DNA of 64,000 nucleotides from Clostridiales bacterium VE202-21 (lineage in GTDB: Bacteria; Bacillota; Clostridia; Lachnospirales; Lachnospiraceae), in the NCBI GenBank assembly GCA_000509105.1, contig BAIF02000040.1, forward strand, positions 1 to 64,000, read 5' to 3'. Numbering within the stretch: position 1 is the stretch's first letter; each line of letters starts with the position of its first letter. Positions 44,891 through 54,830 of this stretch are shown here, in pieces. Both the position numbers and the translations under genes were made by a program. Under the pieces are notes generated by a model that was not told where the DNA came from, searched no databases, and worked only from the letters and a program-made list of their open reading frames with translations.

Positions 44891-45463
44891 ATGCGGGAAT
44901 TTTATGAGATCGTCGAAGAAAATCCGGTGATCGCGGCAGTGAAGGATGAAGAAGGTGTGGAAACATGCTGCACCATGGAAGAAGTGAAGGTGATTTTTGT
45001 ACTTTACGGGGATATCTGTTCTATACCCGGTATTGTGAAGCGGATCAAAGAGGCCGGAAAGACCGCTTTGGTACATATCGACCTGATTACCGGGCTGAGC
45101 GCCAAAGAGGCGGCAGTTGATTATATAAAGAACAGTACCTCCGCCGACGGGATTCTGTCCACAAAACCGCTGATGATCCAGCGTGCTAAGGAATTGTCTA
45201 TGTATGCTGTGCTGCGCTATTTCGTCATAGATTCCATGGCCATTAAGAGCATAGAGAATCTGGACAGGCAGCGGGGCAAAAAACCGGATTTTATCGAGGT
45301 CATGCCGGGAGTGATGCCCAAAGTGATCCGGAAGATATGCAGAAGCAGCCGGATTCCGGTCATTGCAGGCGGGTTGATTGCGGATAAAGAGGATGTGATG
45401 GGGGCCCTGGAGGCGGGGGCTGTGGCGGTATCGTCAACCAACCGCAGCGTATGGGAATTATAA
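44891..45463 (+). CDS. glpP: Glycerol-3-phosphate-responsive antiterminator
   Basis: GlpP binds glycerol-3-phosphate and lets RNA polymerase pass terminators in leaders of glp genes. The 190-residue protein has the GlpP fold and motifs: [12 protein letters not shown] near the start, [36 protein letters not shown] and [11 protein letters not shown] 44891 with AGGA nine bases upstream gives the family length; the frame extends further upstream without family features. A strong terminator stands in the leader of the dehydrogenase operon (48183-48237), a fitting target. Glycerol kinase follows 70 bases downstream. Confidence 0.93.
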   Translation: MREFYEIVEENPVIAAVKDEEGVETCCTMEEVKVIFVLYGDICSIPGIVKRIKEAGKTALVHIDLITGLSAKEAAVDYIKNSTSADGILSTKPLMIQRAKELSMYAVLRYFVIDSMAIKSIENLDRQRGKKPDFIEVMPGVMPKVIRKICRSSRIPVIAGGLIADKEDVMGALEAGAVAVSSTNRSVWEL

Positions 45464-45533
45464 CGCGTTCAAGAATTGCGGTATGTATGGGAAGAAAAGC
45501 ATATGCAGATATCATAAAAAGGAGGGTTTTACT

Positions 45534-47029
<1,496 letters not shown>

Positions 47030-47110
47030 AGACAGCGCAGTGAATCAGCAGCATCAGATCATTTGCAAAAATATGGATATGTGAAGACATATAGAAATGT
47101 GAGGCAGGAC

Positions 47111-47614
47111 ATGAGCAGGGTTAAAAATGAACCAAAGATCAAAAATGCATTAATAACGGCCATCCGGGAACAACTGGAGCACAGAGCAACCTGGCTTTAT
47201 CTGCTGTGTGATGAGGCAGAAAAAAGAGGCCTGGACAAAAAAGATTTCGGTAGCGCCGCAATCAAACGCTGCGGGCTTACCCAGGGAGCGGCACTGGTGA
47301 AAAAGGGCGGCACAAAAGATTTCACAGGACTCAGGAAAACCTTATTCACAAAACCAGCCCAGTGGGTATTTGAAATGAAAATCCGAAAAAGCACGCCAGA
47401 AGTATTGGCAATAGATTTCCATTACTGCCCGCTGGTAAAAGCGTGGCAGAAGGCGGGATGTTCCGATGAGGAAATCTCTAATCTGTGCGATATAGCCATG
47501 TGCGGAGACCGGGGAATCGGAGAAGCATATGGGGGAAAACTAAAGCTATTAAAGAGCATTGCCAAGGGAGATGAGGTATGCAGATTATATTACCATAAAC
47601 CGGATATTAGCTGA
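47111..47614 (+). CDS. L-2-amino-thiazoline-4-carboxylic acid hydrolase-like protein
   Basis: The 167-residue soluble protein belongs to the family named after the ATC hydrolase of Pseudomonas, which opens a thiazoline ring on the way to cysteine. The diagnostic end FHYCPLVKAWQKAGCSDEEI and CDIAMCGDRGIGEAYGGKL is clear. Clostridial members are frequent and their substrates are not established. I set the start at 47111 with GAGG shortly upstream; the frame is open from 47063. It follows glycerol kinase by about 80 bases, but a functional link to glycerol use is not apparent. Confidence 0.82.
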   Translation: MSRVKNEPKIKNALITAIREQLEHRATWLYLLCDEAEKRGLDKKDFGSAAIKRCGLTQGAALVKKGGTKDFTGLRKTLFTKPAQWVFEMKIRKSTPEVLAIDFHYCPLVKAWQKAGCSDEEISNLCDIAMCGDRGIGEAYGGKLKLLKSIAKGDEVCRLYYHKPDIS

Positions 47615-47783
47615 CGAGCTTAAGTCTCGGCAGCGGATGGGGCCTCCGAAACGATGGCAGAGTATTAATTAAAACGGTGGAACCGCTCTAGGCCAACTCA
47701 GTACAACCAAACGAATTAATCCGCCGCCACCGTAACGGAACCCCACCCAGAGGGTAAGCTTTACCTATCGGCCGGAAGTACCA
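47615..47783. other. Non-coding stretch with short complementary segments before the fold-back element
   Basis: ACGGTGG near 47670 can pair with CCACCGT near 47727, and GGTAA-GC-TTTACC forms a small hairpin at about 47753-47765. No family is recognised. It may belong to the same element as the fold-back structure that follows. Confidence 0.35.
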
Positions 47784-48076
47784 GCTGAAAAACCGGGAAG
47801 CCTGGCCCATGGCGGGAGCATCTATGCCCGTTTAAAAATCCTAGAGTTTTCGTTAGAGGCCCTTAAGGAAAAAACACAGAAAATAGTGGGCAGAATTTGA
47901 CGTCTCACGTCAAATTCTGAAGCGGCCTAAGGCCCGAAATTATCAAATTTCGGGCTGCATGCCGCTGGCCCGCTATTTTCTGCGTTTTTTCCTTTAGGGC
48001 CTCTTACGTAAACGGAGCGGACTTTTAAACGGGCATAGATGCTCCCGCCATGGGCCAGGCTTCCCGGTTTTTCAGC
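47784..48076. repeat. 293-bp fold-back element with 54-bp perfect terminal inverted repeats
   Basis: The outer arms 47784-47837 and 48023-48076 are perfectly complementary over 54 bases (beginning GCTGAAAAACCGGGAAGCC). Inner arms 47851-47891 and 47968-48008 pair with four mismatches in 41. At the tip are a 12-bp perfect hairpin (47892-47918) and an arm AGCGGC/GCCGCT (47921-47926 and 47961-47966) enclosing a 10-bp hairpin (47932-47955). There is no open reading frame of interest inside. It could be a MITE-like or fold-back element or a large structured RNA. Target-site duplications are not evident to me. Confidence 0.85.
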
Positions 48077-48118
48077 GTCCCTCCTCCAAAAAAACAAAAG
48101 TATCCCCCTAATTTCCGG

Positions 48119-48147
48119 TTGTAATTTGGGGGAGGGGGGCGTATAAT
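48119..48147 (+). promoter_or_regulatory. Predicted promoter of the GlpA-like operon
   Basis: TTGTAA at 48119-48124 and a perfect TATAAT at 48142-48147 are spaced by 17 bases. The leader terminator begins about 35 bases further on. Confidence 0.65.
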
Positions 48148-48182
48148 ATATATAGAAATAAATAACTTATGCCGATGAGAAC

Positions 48183-48237
48183 AGAGCCTGGCAGATAACA
48201 TATCAGCGATATGTTTGTTTGCGGGCTCTATTTTTTT
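48183..48237 (+). terminator. Leader terminator, probable GlpP antitermination site
   Basis: AGAGCC (48183-48188) pairs with GGCTCT (48224-48229). The interior continues the helix to AACATATC/GATATGTT around the loop AGC, and ATTTTTTT follows. It lies between promoter and start codon of the GlpA-like gene, the same arrangement as the GlpP-controlled glpD leader in Bacillus. The controlling glpP is encoded 3 kb upstream. Confidence 0.8.
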
Positions 48238-48282
48238 GTCTTTAAAGACAAAATACTTTTCTGCATCCAGGAGGGATGAAAT

Positions 48283-49719
48283 ATGTATGATGTGATTATA
48301 ATTGGAGCCGGTGTTTCCGGTGCGGCGGCAGCAAGGGAGCTGTCCAGATATAAGGTGAAGGTATGCGTTCTGGAAAAATCAGAGGATGTATGCTGCGGGA
48401 CATCCAAAGCTAACAGCGGGATCGTTCATGCCGGATATGATGCACGGCCAGGTTCTCTAATGGCCAAGCTGAATGTGGAGGGAAACCGCATGATGGGGAT
48501 GCTGTCAGAAGAGTTGGATTTTCCGTTTCAGAGAAAGGGATCGCTGGTTGTATGCAGGAATCAGGAGGAGCTTCCGGTTCTATTGAGGCTGCAGGCACAG
48601 GGAGAAGAGAACGGTGTGGAAGGCCTGGAGATTCTGAACAGGGAACAGGCGATTGCACTGGAGCCCAATATAACGGAACAGGTGGAGGCCGCCTTGTATG
48701 CACCTACGGCCGGAATCGTTTGTCCTTTTGGACTGAATATCGCAATGGCTGAAAATGCTTGTGCTAACGGCGTGGAATTTCGGTTCGATACAGAAGTTGA
48801 TGCGATTGAGAAGTTGGAAGGCGGTTTCCTTCTCAAGACAGATTCCGGTGATTACAAAGCACGGTATGTGGTAAATGCTGCGGGTGTGTATGCGGACCGT
48901 TTCCATAATATGGTGAGCAGCAGGAAGCTCCATATCATTCCGAGAAAAGGAGAATATTTCCTGCTGGATAAAGGGGCAGGAGATCACGTTTCCAGAACAA
49001 TATTTGCCCTGCCTGGGAAATTAGGAAAGGGAGTTTTGGTCACGCCGACTGTGCATGGGAATCTGCTGGTTGGGCCTACGGCGGCAGATATTGAGGATAA
49101 AGAAGGAACGAATACTACAGCGTCAGGGCTTGCTGCGATTTACGAGAAGGCCGGCCAGAATGTAAGGGATCTGCCTCTCAAAAAGGTGATCACCAGTTTT
49201 GCCGGGCTGCGTGCCCATGAGGGCGGAAATGACTTTATCATAGAGGAGGCTTCAGATGCCCCGGGATTTATCGACTGTGCGGGAATAGAATCTCCCGGCC
49301 TTACCAGTGCACCGGCTGTGGGGCTTATGGTGGCGGATATTCTGCGGGATAAGATGCACCTGCAGAGAAATCCTGATTTTCAGGGGAGGAGAAAGGGGAT
49401 ACTGAATCCAGCGCTGCTCTCCATAGAAGATAGAAATAAACTGATTCTGAAACAGCCGGCCTATGGACATATTATCTGCCGGTGCGAAATGATTTCCGAA
49501 GGGGAGATATTGGATGCCATACACCGGCCGCTGGGGGCGCGTTCACTGGACGGCGTGAAGCGCAGGACGAGAGCCGGTATGGGGCGGTGCCAGGCCGGAT
49601 TCTGTTCGCCGAGAACGATGGAGATTCTGGCAAGGGAACTGGGCGTATCCATGGAAGCGATTACAAAGGCCGGCGGAAACTCCGGACTGATTGTGGGGAC
49701 GAATAAAGATGTGCTGTAG
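48283..49719 (+). CDS. GlpA-type glycerol-3-phosphate dehydrogenase, FAD protein with BFD-like [2Fe-2S] domain
   Basis: This flavoprotein probably oxidises glycerol-3-phosphate to dihydroxyacetone phosphate. The 478-residue chain starts with the FAD-binding fingerprint IIIGAGVSGAAAARELSRY, has a DAO-type substrate domain (HIIPRKGEYFLLDKGAGDHV) and ends with a BFD-like [2Fe-2S] domain with Cys399, Cys401, Cys436 and Cys441. AGGAGGG stands seven bases upstream. With the two following genes it forms the three-part anaerobic G3P dehydrogenase cluster often seen in Firmicutes. Control by GlpP antitermination is indicated by the leader. Confidence 0.88.
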   Translation: MYDVIIIGAGVSGAAAARELSRYKVKVCVLEKSEDVCCGTSKANSGIVHAGYDARPGSLMAKLNVEGNRMMGMLSEELDFPFQRKGSLVVCRNQEELPVLLRLQAQGEENGVEGLEILNREQAIALEPNITEQVEAALYAPTAGIVCPFGLNIAMAENACANGVEFRFDTEVDAIEKLEGGFLLKTDSGDYKARYVVNAAGVYADRFHNMVSSRKLHIIPRKGEYFLLDKGAGDHVSRTIFALPGKLGKGVLVTPTVHGNLLVGPTAADIEDKEGTNTTASGLAAIYEKAGQNVRDLPLKKVITSFAGLRAHEGGNDFIIEEASDAPGFIDCAGIESPGLTSAPAVGLMVADILRDKMHLQRNPDFQGRRKGILNPALLSIEDRNKLILKQPAYGHIICRCEMISEGEILDAIHRPLGARSLDGVKRRTRAGMGRCQAGFCSPRTMEILARELGVSMEAITKAGGNSGLIVGTNKDVL

Positions 49720-49828
49720 ATGGATTGGCATCACATGTAACAGTCAAGGCAGGCATGAAATGTGATCATCAGATCAGCAGCAAGGGGAAGATGAACTGGA
49801 AGTTTGCGGACAGCGGGAGGATATAAAA

Positions 49829-51112
49829 ATGGAGAAATATGAGATCGTGATCATCGGAGGAGGGCCTGCAGGACTGGCAGCGGCAGTTTCAGCCAGAAAT
49901 GCAGGAATAAAGAGCATTCTGATCCTGGAACGGGATAAGGAGCTGGGGGGAATTCTGAACCAGTGCATCCATAATGGGTTCGGTCTGCATACCTTTCAGG
50001 AGGAGCTGACCGGTCCGGAATATGCGGCGCGCTTTGAGGCGCGCGTTTTGGAACTGGGGATTGAATACAGACTGGAAACAATGGTCATGGACATCAGCCG
50101 GGAGAAGCTGGTTACTGCCATGAACCGGGAAAGAGGCATGTATCAGATTCAGGCGGAGGCCATCGTCCTGGCCATGGGATGCAGAGAGCGTTCCAGAGGT
50201 GCGCTGAACATACCGGGCTACCGTCCGGCGGGGATTTATTCGGCCGGGACGGCGCAGCGGCTTGTGAATATGGAGGGGGTTCTGCCCGGCAGAAAGGTTG
50301 TGATACTGGGATCCGGGGACATTGGACTGATTATGGCGAGAAGAATGACGCTGGAAGGCGCAGAGGTGAAAGCAGTGGCGGAGCTGATGCCATACTCCGG
50401 AGGGCTGAAGCGGAATATTGTACAGTGTCTGGACGACTACGGCATACCACTGAAGCTGAGCCACACCGTAACAGATATTAAGGGAAAAGAGCGCGTGGAA
50501 GGGATAACGCTTGCGGCGGTTGATGAAAAAGGAAGACCCATTCCCGGAACAGAGGAGGACTACGAGTGCGATACGCTTCTCCTGTCGGTTGGCCTGATTC
50601 CGGAAAATGAATTATCCGGGCAGATGGGAGTGGAGCTAAACTCCGCCACCTCCGGGCCGGTCGTGAATGAAAGTCTGGAGACCAGTGCGGCGGGAGTCTT
50701 TGCCTGTGGAAATGTTCTGCATGTCCACGATCTGGTAGATTTCGTATCAGAGGAGGCGGAAATGGCAGGGCGGAATGCCGCACATTATGTGAAGAGGCAT
50801 GTGGATAAGTCCAGCGAAAACAGCGGAGGATATGAAAAAGTGATTCTAATACAGCCGTCAGGCGGGGTGCGATATACTGTCCCTTCATTTATAAGACCGG
50901 ATCATATGGGGGATAAGCTGACAGTAAGATTCCGGGTTGGCAGTGTGTACCGCAAGTGTTATGTCAGCGTCTATCTCGGGGAAGAAAGAATCATTCACAA
51001 AAAACGTCCTGTAATGGCTCCGGGGGAGATGGAAGAGATCAGGCTGGAGAAGTCCCGTCTGCTGTGTTGCAATGGAGATGAAACAATCAGAATTCGGATA
51101 GAGGAGGCATAG
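49829..51112 (+). CDS. NAD(P)/FAD-dependent oxidoreductase, partner of the GlpA-like dehydrogenase
   Basis: The 427-residue protein has an N-terminal FAD fingerprint (IVIIGGGPAGLAAAVSARNA), a GxGxxG-type second nucleotide site (VVILGSGDIGLIMARRM, about 152-168) and a FAD-closing motif (GVFACGNVLHVHDLVD, about 290). It resembles pyridine-nucleotide-disulfide oxidoreductases without the redox disulfide. By position between the GlpA-like and DUF1667 genes it probably passes electrons from glycerol-3-phosphate to a soluble or membrane acceptor. It ends two bases before the next start. Confidence 0.87.
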   Translation: MEKYEIVIIGGGPAGLAAAVSARNAGIKSILILERDKELGGILNQCIHNGFGLHTFQEELTGPEYAARFEARVLELGIEYRLETMVMDISREKLVTAMNRERGMYQIQAEAIVLAMGCRERSRGALNIPGYRPAGIYSAGTAQRLVNMEGVLPGRKVVILGSGDIGLIMARRMTLEGAEVKAVAELMPYSGGLKRNIVQCLDDYGIPLKLSHTVTDIKGKERVEGITLAAVDEKGRPIPGTEEDYECDTLLLSVGLIPENELSGQMGVELNSATSGPVVNESLETSAAGVFACGNVLHVHDLVDFVSEEAEMAGRNAAHYVKRHVDKSSENSGGYEKVILIQPSGGVRYTVPSFIRPDHMGDKLTVRFRVGSVYRKCYVSVYLGEERIIHKKRPVMAPGEMEEIRLEKSRLLCCNGDETIRIRIEEA

Positions 51113-51114
51113 AA

Positions 51115-51477
51115 ATGGAGAAAAAAGAACTGATCTGTATCGGCTGTCCCATGGGATGTGCCTTAACGGTGGAGACAGAGGGAAATGAGGTTCTGTCCGT
51201 GACGGGAAACACTTGTCCACGCGGGGAAAGCTATGCCAGAAAGGAAGTGACGAATCCCACCAGAATTGTGACCACAACGGTCAGGATGAGAGACAGCCGT
51301 GAGAAGACGGTCTCTGTAAAGACGGAGGCGGATATTCCGAAAGATAAGATATTTGAGTGCGTAAGGCAGCTGAAGGGTGTAGAAATGAAACCTCCTGTGC
51401 ATATAGGGGATATCGTTCTGGAGAATGCTGCGGGAACCAGAGTAAACGTGGTGGCTACCAGGGAAGTGATTTGCTAA
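51115..51477 (+). CDS. DUF1667 protein, small cysteine-rich subunit of the G3P dehydrogenase cluster
   Basis: The 120-residue protein carries CIGCPMGCALTVE near the start and a further Cys in GNTCPRGESYARKE, four cysteines that may hold an iron-sulfur cluster. DUF1667 proteins regularly follow GlpA-like and FAD oxidoreductase genes. Coupling is tight: the start lies two bases after the previous stop, inside a GAGGAGG-type context. Function as an electron-transfer subunit is inferred from gene order. Confidence 0.88.
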   Translation: MEKKELICIGCPMGCALTVETEGNEVLSVTGNTCPRGESYARKEVTNPTRIVTTTVRMRDSREKTVSVKTEADIPKDKIFECVRQLKGVEMKPPVHIGDIVLENAAGTRVNVVATREVIC

Positions 51478-51544
51478 AAACCGTTACTGGCGCAGATAGC
51501 GGGTACTATCACAGGAATTTAGAGTATGGACTACTAGTGGGAAT

Positions 51545-52249
51545 TTAAACAAATATAAACTTATCGCTGCGGTAAATGGTTCTGGCCACCTCAACAACGG
51601 TTTTGGAGGGAAGAGTGACGCAGCGGCAGGTGAGAACAAGGCTGGGAGCGTACCCCTTTATCTGCAGAAGGGAGCGCTCCTTTTTGCTGAGAGAAGAGAC
51701 CGTAAGCTGCCGGTTCTCTGTATGCAGATTGAAATAGCCGCAATTATGGATATAGTCATAGACCGAAGTAATCGAGGCGCCGTCCTCCTGAATGCAGGGG
51801 AACAGATCCTCAGCCATATAGCTGATATGTATGGCAGCAGGCTCCCCATCCAGAATACGCAGGCGGGTGATCTTATAAATAGGCTCTTCGAATTCCACAC
51901 CCAGCATGCTGTGAATCAGAGAATCACCCCGCAGTTTCTGGCATCCCATATTCCGGGTCTCAAAGGAAAGATTGAGATCCGCCATCTTGCTGGAAAAACT
52001 ACGGTCCTCCATAGAAAGCAGAATCTTATCCCGCCTGCCGGAAAAAAAACTGCCATAGCCCTGCATGGCATAGATATAACCCAGTTCCTTCAGCCGTTCA
52101 TAAGCCTTCCGGATCTCAGAGCGGGGTACGCCAAATCGAACGGCCATTTTATTTTCGCTTGGCATCTTATCGCCCTTCTTGTATATATTTTCCTGAAATT
52201 CCTGAATAAGAACATCAACAATGGACTCCCATGTCCAGTTTTTCTTCAT
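51545..52249 (-). CDS. GntR-family regulator (HutC/UTRA type), probable phosphonate regulator
   Basis: The 234-residue protein has a winged-helix DNA-binding domain (PSENKMAVRFGVPRSEIRKA, about 28-47) and a C-terminal UTRA ligand domain with FEEPIYKITRLRILDGEP and later VVEVARTIYRSDKF. It is divergent from the C-P lyase operon, the typical place of PhnF-like regulators. I place the start at 52249, since GGAGGT lies eight bases upstream, rather than at 52279. The ligand may be a phosphonate or a pathway intermediate; this is inferred. Confidence 0.87.
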   Translation of the reverse strand: MKKNWTWESIVDVLIQEFQENIYKKGDKMPSENKMAVRFGVPRSEIRKAYERLKELGYIYAMQGYGSFFSGRRDKILLSMEDRSFSSKMADLNLSFETRNMGCQKLRGDSLIHSMLGVEFEEPIYKITRLRILDGEPAAIHISYMAEDLFPCIQEDGASITSVYDYIHNCGYFNLHTENRQLTVSSLSKKERSLLQIKGYAPSLVLTCRCVTLPSKTVVEVARTIYRSDKFIFV

Positions 52250-52280
52250 ATGAGTACACCTCCGCATATATTCTGACAAT

Positions 52281-52334
52281 GAAGAGCATGGGGGTCAGAC
52301 CCCTTTGCAAAGGGGTCTGACCCCCATGCTCTTC
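52281..52334. repeat. Perfect 54-bp palindrome in the phn control region
   Basis: The sequence beginning GAAGAGCATGGGGGTCAGAC is exactly its own reverse complement, centred on TTTGCAAA (52304-52311). It belongs to the GGGGTCAGACCCC type of repeat. A degenerate relative (AGGGATCAGACCCCTCTG) lies before phnJ at 54789-54813. It could end convergent or divergent transcripts or be a REP-like mobile element. Confidence 0.85.
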
Positions 52335-52420
52335 TGCCTGTTTTCCCCTCGATTATAGCAACACTATCTTATGCTTACAATAATATTCAGACAACTTTAC
52401 GAAGAGTTTACGCAACCCAG

Positions 52421-52449
52421 TTGGCAACTTTACATTCCTCCCATAAGAT
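52421..52449 (+). promoter_or_regulatory. Predicted promoter of the C-P lyase operon
   Basis: TTGGCA (52421-52426, five of six) and TAAGAT (52444-52449, four of six) are 17 bases apart, 100 bases before phnG. I did not find an evident operator for the GntR protein. Confidence 0.5.
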
Positions 52450-52548
52450 GCTCAGAGAAGCAAAATATGGTTGCGATGCACGCCCCACAGGCCGTGAATA
52501 GCAGCAAAATATGAGAACTTATACAAAGGCAGATCAGGAGGAATTGTT

Positions 52549-52977
52549 ATGACGAAACGGGAGATATCCGTAATTCTGGCAGGAGCTTCCCAGAAGGAAA
52601 TTATTGAAATTGCCGCGGCGATTCAAGAAAGCTGTGAGATTCAGATTATGAAGCCGCCGCAGAAAACACTTGTGATGGTAAAAGCCAGGGAATCTGTTAA
52701 AAAGTCTCTTTTCTATCTCGGTGAAGTGCTTGCATCAGAATGTATGGTGCTGGTGGATAGTGCCAAAGGCGCGGCGGTACTTGCAGGGGATGATTTTGAC
52801 AAGGTGACGGCGGCAGCTGTCATTGACGGGTTTCTGAATCTGCCGGATAAAAAGGCGGAGAAGGAGCAGGTACTCGGGCAGATTCAAAAGCTTGGCAGAC
52901 AGCAGGTGGCCGAACGGGCAAAGTTAAATCGTGCGCTTAGAAAATCCAAGGTTAATTTCAATGTAATGGGAGAATAA
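52549..52977 (+). CDS. phnG: Phosphonate C-P lyase subunit PhnG
   Basis: PhnG is part of the PhnGHIJ core complex that turns alkylphosphonates plus ATP into ribose-phosphonates and then breaks the C-P bond. The 142 residues show family features EVLASECMVLVDSAKGAAVLAGDD and the end RKSKVNFNVMGE. AGGAGG precedes the start. It opens the operon and lies three bases before phnH. Confidence 0.92.
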   Translation: MTKREISVILAGASQKEIIEIAAAIQESCEIQIMKPPQKTLVMVKARESVKKSLFYLGEVLASECMVLVDSAKGAAVLAGDDFDKVTAAAVIDGFLNLPDKKAEKEQVLGQIQKLGRQQVAERAKLNRALRKSKVNFNVMGE

Positions 52978-52980
52978 AAA

Positions 52981-53574
52981 ATGGTGAAGGAATTAAAACT
53001 TGCATATGAGTTTGATTTTGTATTTGACGGACAGAAGGTATTCAGAGAACTGCTCCATGTTCTGGCTAACCCGGGAACAATCGGCAGTATTAGAAACCAG
53101 GCTGGTAAATTTGCAGGCAGCCACCAGGCTTTGATGGCGCTGGGGTGTACATTGCTGGATAATGAGGAAACAATGTATGTGGAAAAGAATCCAGTTCTTT
53201 CTGCGGATTTACACAGCCTGACACTGTGCCATGAGACGGATCTGGATAAGGCAGACTATATCTTTCTTTCCTCCGAGATGAATTACGGTTCCATGGAACA
53301 GATTTTGAAACATATAAAACACGGGACGTATGCCGATCCCCAGCAGTCAGCTACGGTGTTTTTGCAGTGTACGGAGCTGGCAGGCAGAGACTCCATGACA
53401 CTGGAGGGTCCCGGCATAAAAGACAGACTTACTGTCCATGTATGTCCCTATATAAAAAAAGTCACCGCCCTGCGTCAGAGCCTGCAGATTGAATATCCGC
53501 TTGGGGTGGATCTGGTATTTGCGGATCTTACCGGAAACATGATGGGCGTTCCGAGGCTGTGCAGGCTGATATAA
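52981..53574 (+). CDS. phnH: Phosphonate C-P lyase subunit PhnH
   Basis: The 197-residue protein is PhnH, a structural subunit of the C-P lyase core whose fold resembles PLP enzymes but lacks catalysis of its own. Diagnostic segments are FRELLHVLANPGTIG, LTLCHETDLDKADYIF, GTYADPQQSATVFLQ and YPLGVDLVFAD. The start follows the phnG stop by three bases with a weak site (GGGAG) inside the end of phnG, pointing to coupled translation. Confidence 0.93.
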   Translation: MVKELKLAYEFDFVFDGQKVFRELLHVLANPGTIGSIRNQAGKFAGSHQALMALGCTLLDNEETMYVEKNPVLSADLHSLTLCHETDLDKADYIFLSSEMNYGSMEQILKHIKHGTYADPQQSATVFLQCTELAGRDSMTLEGPGIKDRLTVHVCPYIKKVTALRQSLQIEYPLGVDLVFADLTGNMMGVPRLCRLI

Positions 53575-53612
53575 AAAGAAGAGTACGCAAGAAAATAATA
53601 GGAGGCAGACAT

Positions 53613-54746
53613 ATGGCTTATGTAGCAGTTACCGGCGGCAGAGAGGCAATTGAACAGTCCTTGAAACTGCTGGAAATATTCAGAGAGGGCAAAGAAGATA
53701 TCAGCGTGTCATGTATAAAAGAAAATATGGCGCTGTTAGTAGATAAGATTATGAGCGAGGCTGGGTTTTACTCAGAAGAGTATGCTGCGCTGGCGCTGAA
53801 GCAGTGCCAGGGGAGCGTGGAGGAAGCGGTATTTTTACTGCGGGCCTACCGTTCCACCCTGCCGAGAAATTACTATTCACTGCCGATTGATACTGGAAAA
53901 ATGCGGATTCTGCGGAGGATTTCAGCTGCCTTTAAAGATATCCCGGGAGGGCAGATACTGGGGCCTACATACGATTATTCACATCGTCTTCTGGACTTTT
54001 CACTGATGGAAGGCACTATGGAAGATAATATAGAAGGCAATATAGAAGGCAGTATAGAAGACAATACGAAAGTCACCGAAGAAGACCATTTAAATTATAA
54101 CAAAGCGCTGGAAGTGCAGGAACAAATAAAAAAAACAGAGGCAGATGACGGCGCCGATATCCGATGCAGCCGCGTGACAGATCTTTTAAAAGCAGAGAAT
54201 CTTCTGGAGAATACGGAGGAAGATAATACCCCGCCCTTTGATGTGACCAGCAGCCTGCTCACATTTCCTGCCCCGCGCAGCGCCAGGCTGCAGACGTTTG
54301 CGAGAAGTGATGCAGGATTCCTGGGAGGAGTGGCATACAGCTCCATGCGCGGATATGGGGCTGTGCATCCGACCGTGTCCGAGCTGCGGTGCGGATATGT
54401 GGAAGTATGTATCCCCTATGCACTGAATGAGGAAGAAGAGATCTGTATCGGAGAAATCCTCGTGACCGAAGTGGAAGCATTAGTGCCCTCCCACACAGAA
54501 ACAGATGAGGAATTTGATAAGATGACGCTTTCCGGAGGATACGGCCTGATTTTCGGCAGAAATGAGAACAAGGCCATTGCCATGTCGATTGCAGATGCGG
54601 GACTGGAAACAGAGGGAAGCACCCCCTCCCAGGATGAGGAATTTGTTCTCACCCATGGCGATTGTCTCGAAATGAGCGGCTTTATTTCCCATTTAAAGCT
54701 GCCGCACTATGTTACTTTCCAATCAAAGCTGGACAGAGTCAGATAG
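53613..54746 (+). CDS. phnI: Phosphonate C-P lyase subunit PhnI
   Basis: PhnI supplies the nucleosidase-like activity that joins the phosphonate to ribose from ATP. The 377-residue chain begins MAYVAVTGGREAIEQSLKLL and has LPRNYYSLPIDTGKMRILRR, LQTFARSDAGFLGGVAYSSM and GYGLIFGRNENKAIAMSI, then HGDCLEMSGFISHLKLPHYV at the end. Start 53613 has AGGAGG seven bases upstream; the frame to 53559 is only an extension. An unusual feature is an inserted acidic linker at about residues 132-170 built from four-residue repeats, which makes it longer than usual. Confidence 0.95.
   Translation: MAYVAVTGGREAIEQSLKLLEIFREGKEDISVSCIKENMALLVDKIMSEAGFYSEEYAALALKQCQGSVEEAVFLLRAYRSTLPRNYYSLPIDTGKMRILRRISAAFKDIPGGQILGPTYDYSHRLLDFSLMEGTMEDNIEGNIEGSIEDNTKVTEEDHLNYNKALEVQEQIKKTEADDGADIRCSRVTDLLKAENLLENTEEDNTPPFDVTSSLLTFPAPRSARLQTFARSDAGFLGGVAYSSMRGYGAVHPTVSELRCGYVEVCIPYALNEEEEICIGEILVTEVEALVPSHTETDEEFDKMTLSGGYGLIFGRNENKAIAMSIADAGLETEGSTPSQDEEFVLTHGDCLEMSGFISHLKLPHYVTFQSKLDRVR
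54009..54068 (+). repeat. Five-copy 12-bp tandem repeat inside phnI
   Basis: Units of the type GAAGGCAATATA encode EGTM, EDNI, EGNI, EGSI and EDNT in a row. Because the unit is a multiple of three, copy-number change would keep the frame. Confidence 0.85.
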
Positions 54747-54788
54747 GCAGTGCCAAATGAGTTATGTAAAATACGAATACGGGCTACT

Positions 54789-54813
54789 AGAGGGATCAGA
54801 CCCCTCTGCAGAG
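54789..54813. repeat. Degenerate REP-like hairpin before phnJ
   Basis: AGAGGGATCAGACCCCTCTG forms a short stem (GAGGG with CCCTC) and resembles half of the 54-bp palindrome at 52281. It lies in the 84-base gap between phnI and phnJ. Confidence 0.55.
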
Positions 54814-54830
54814 AAAAGGAGGAGGAATAA

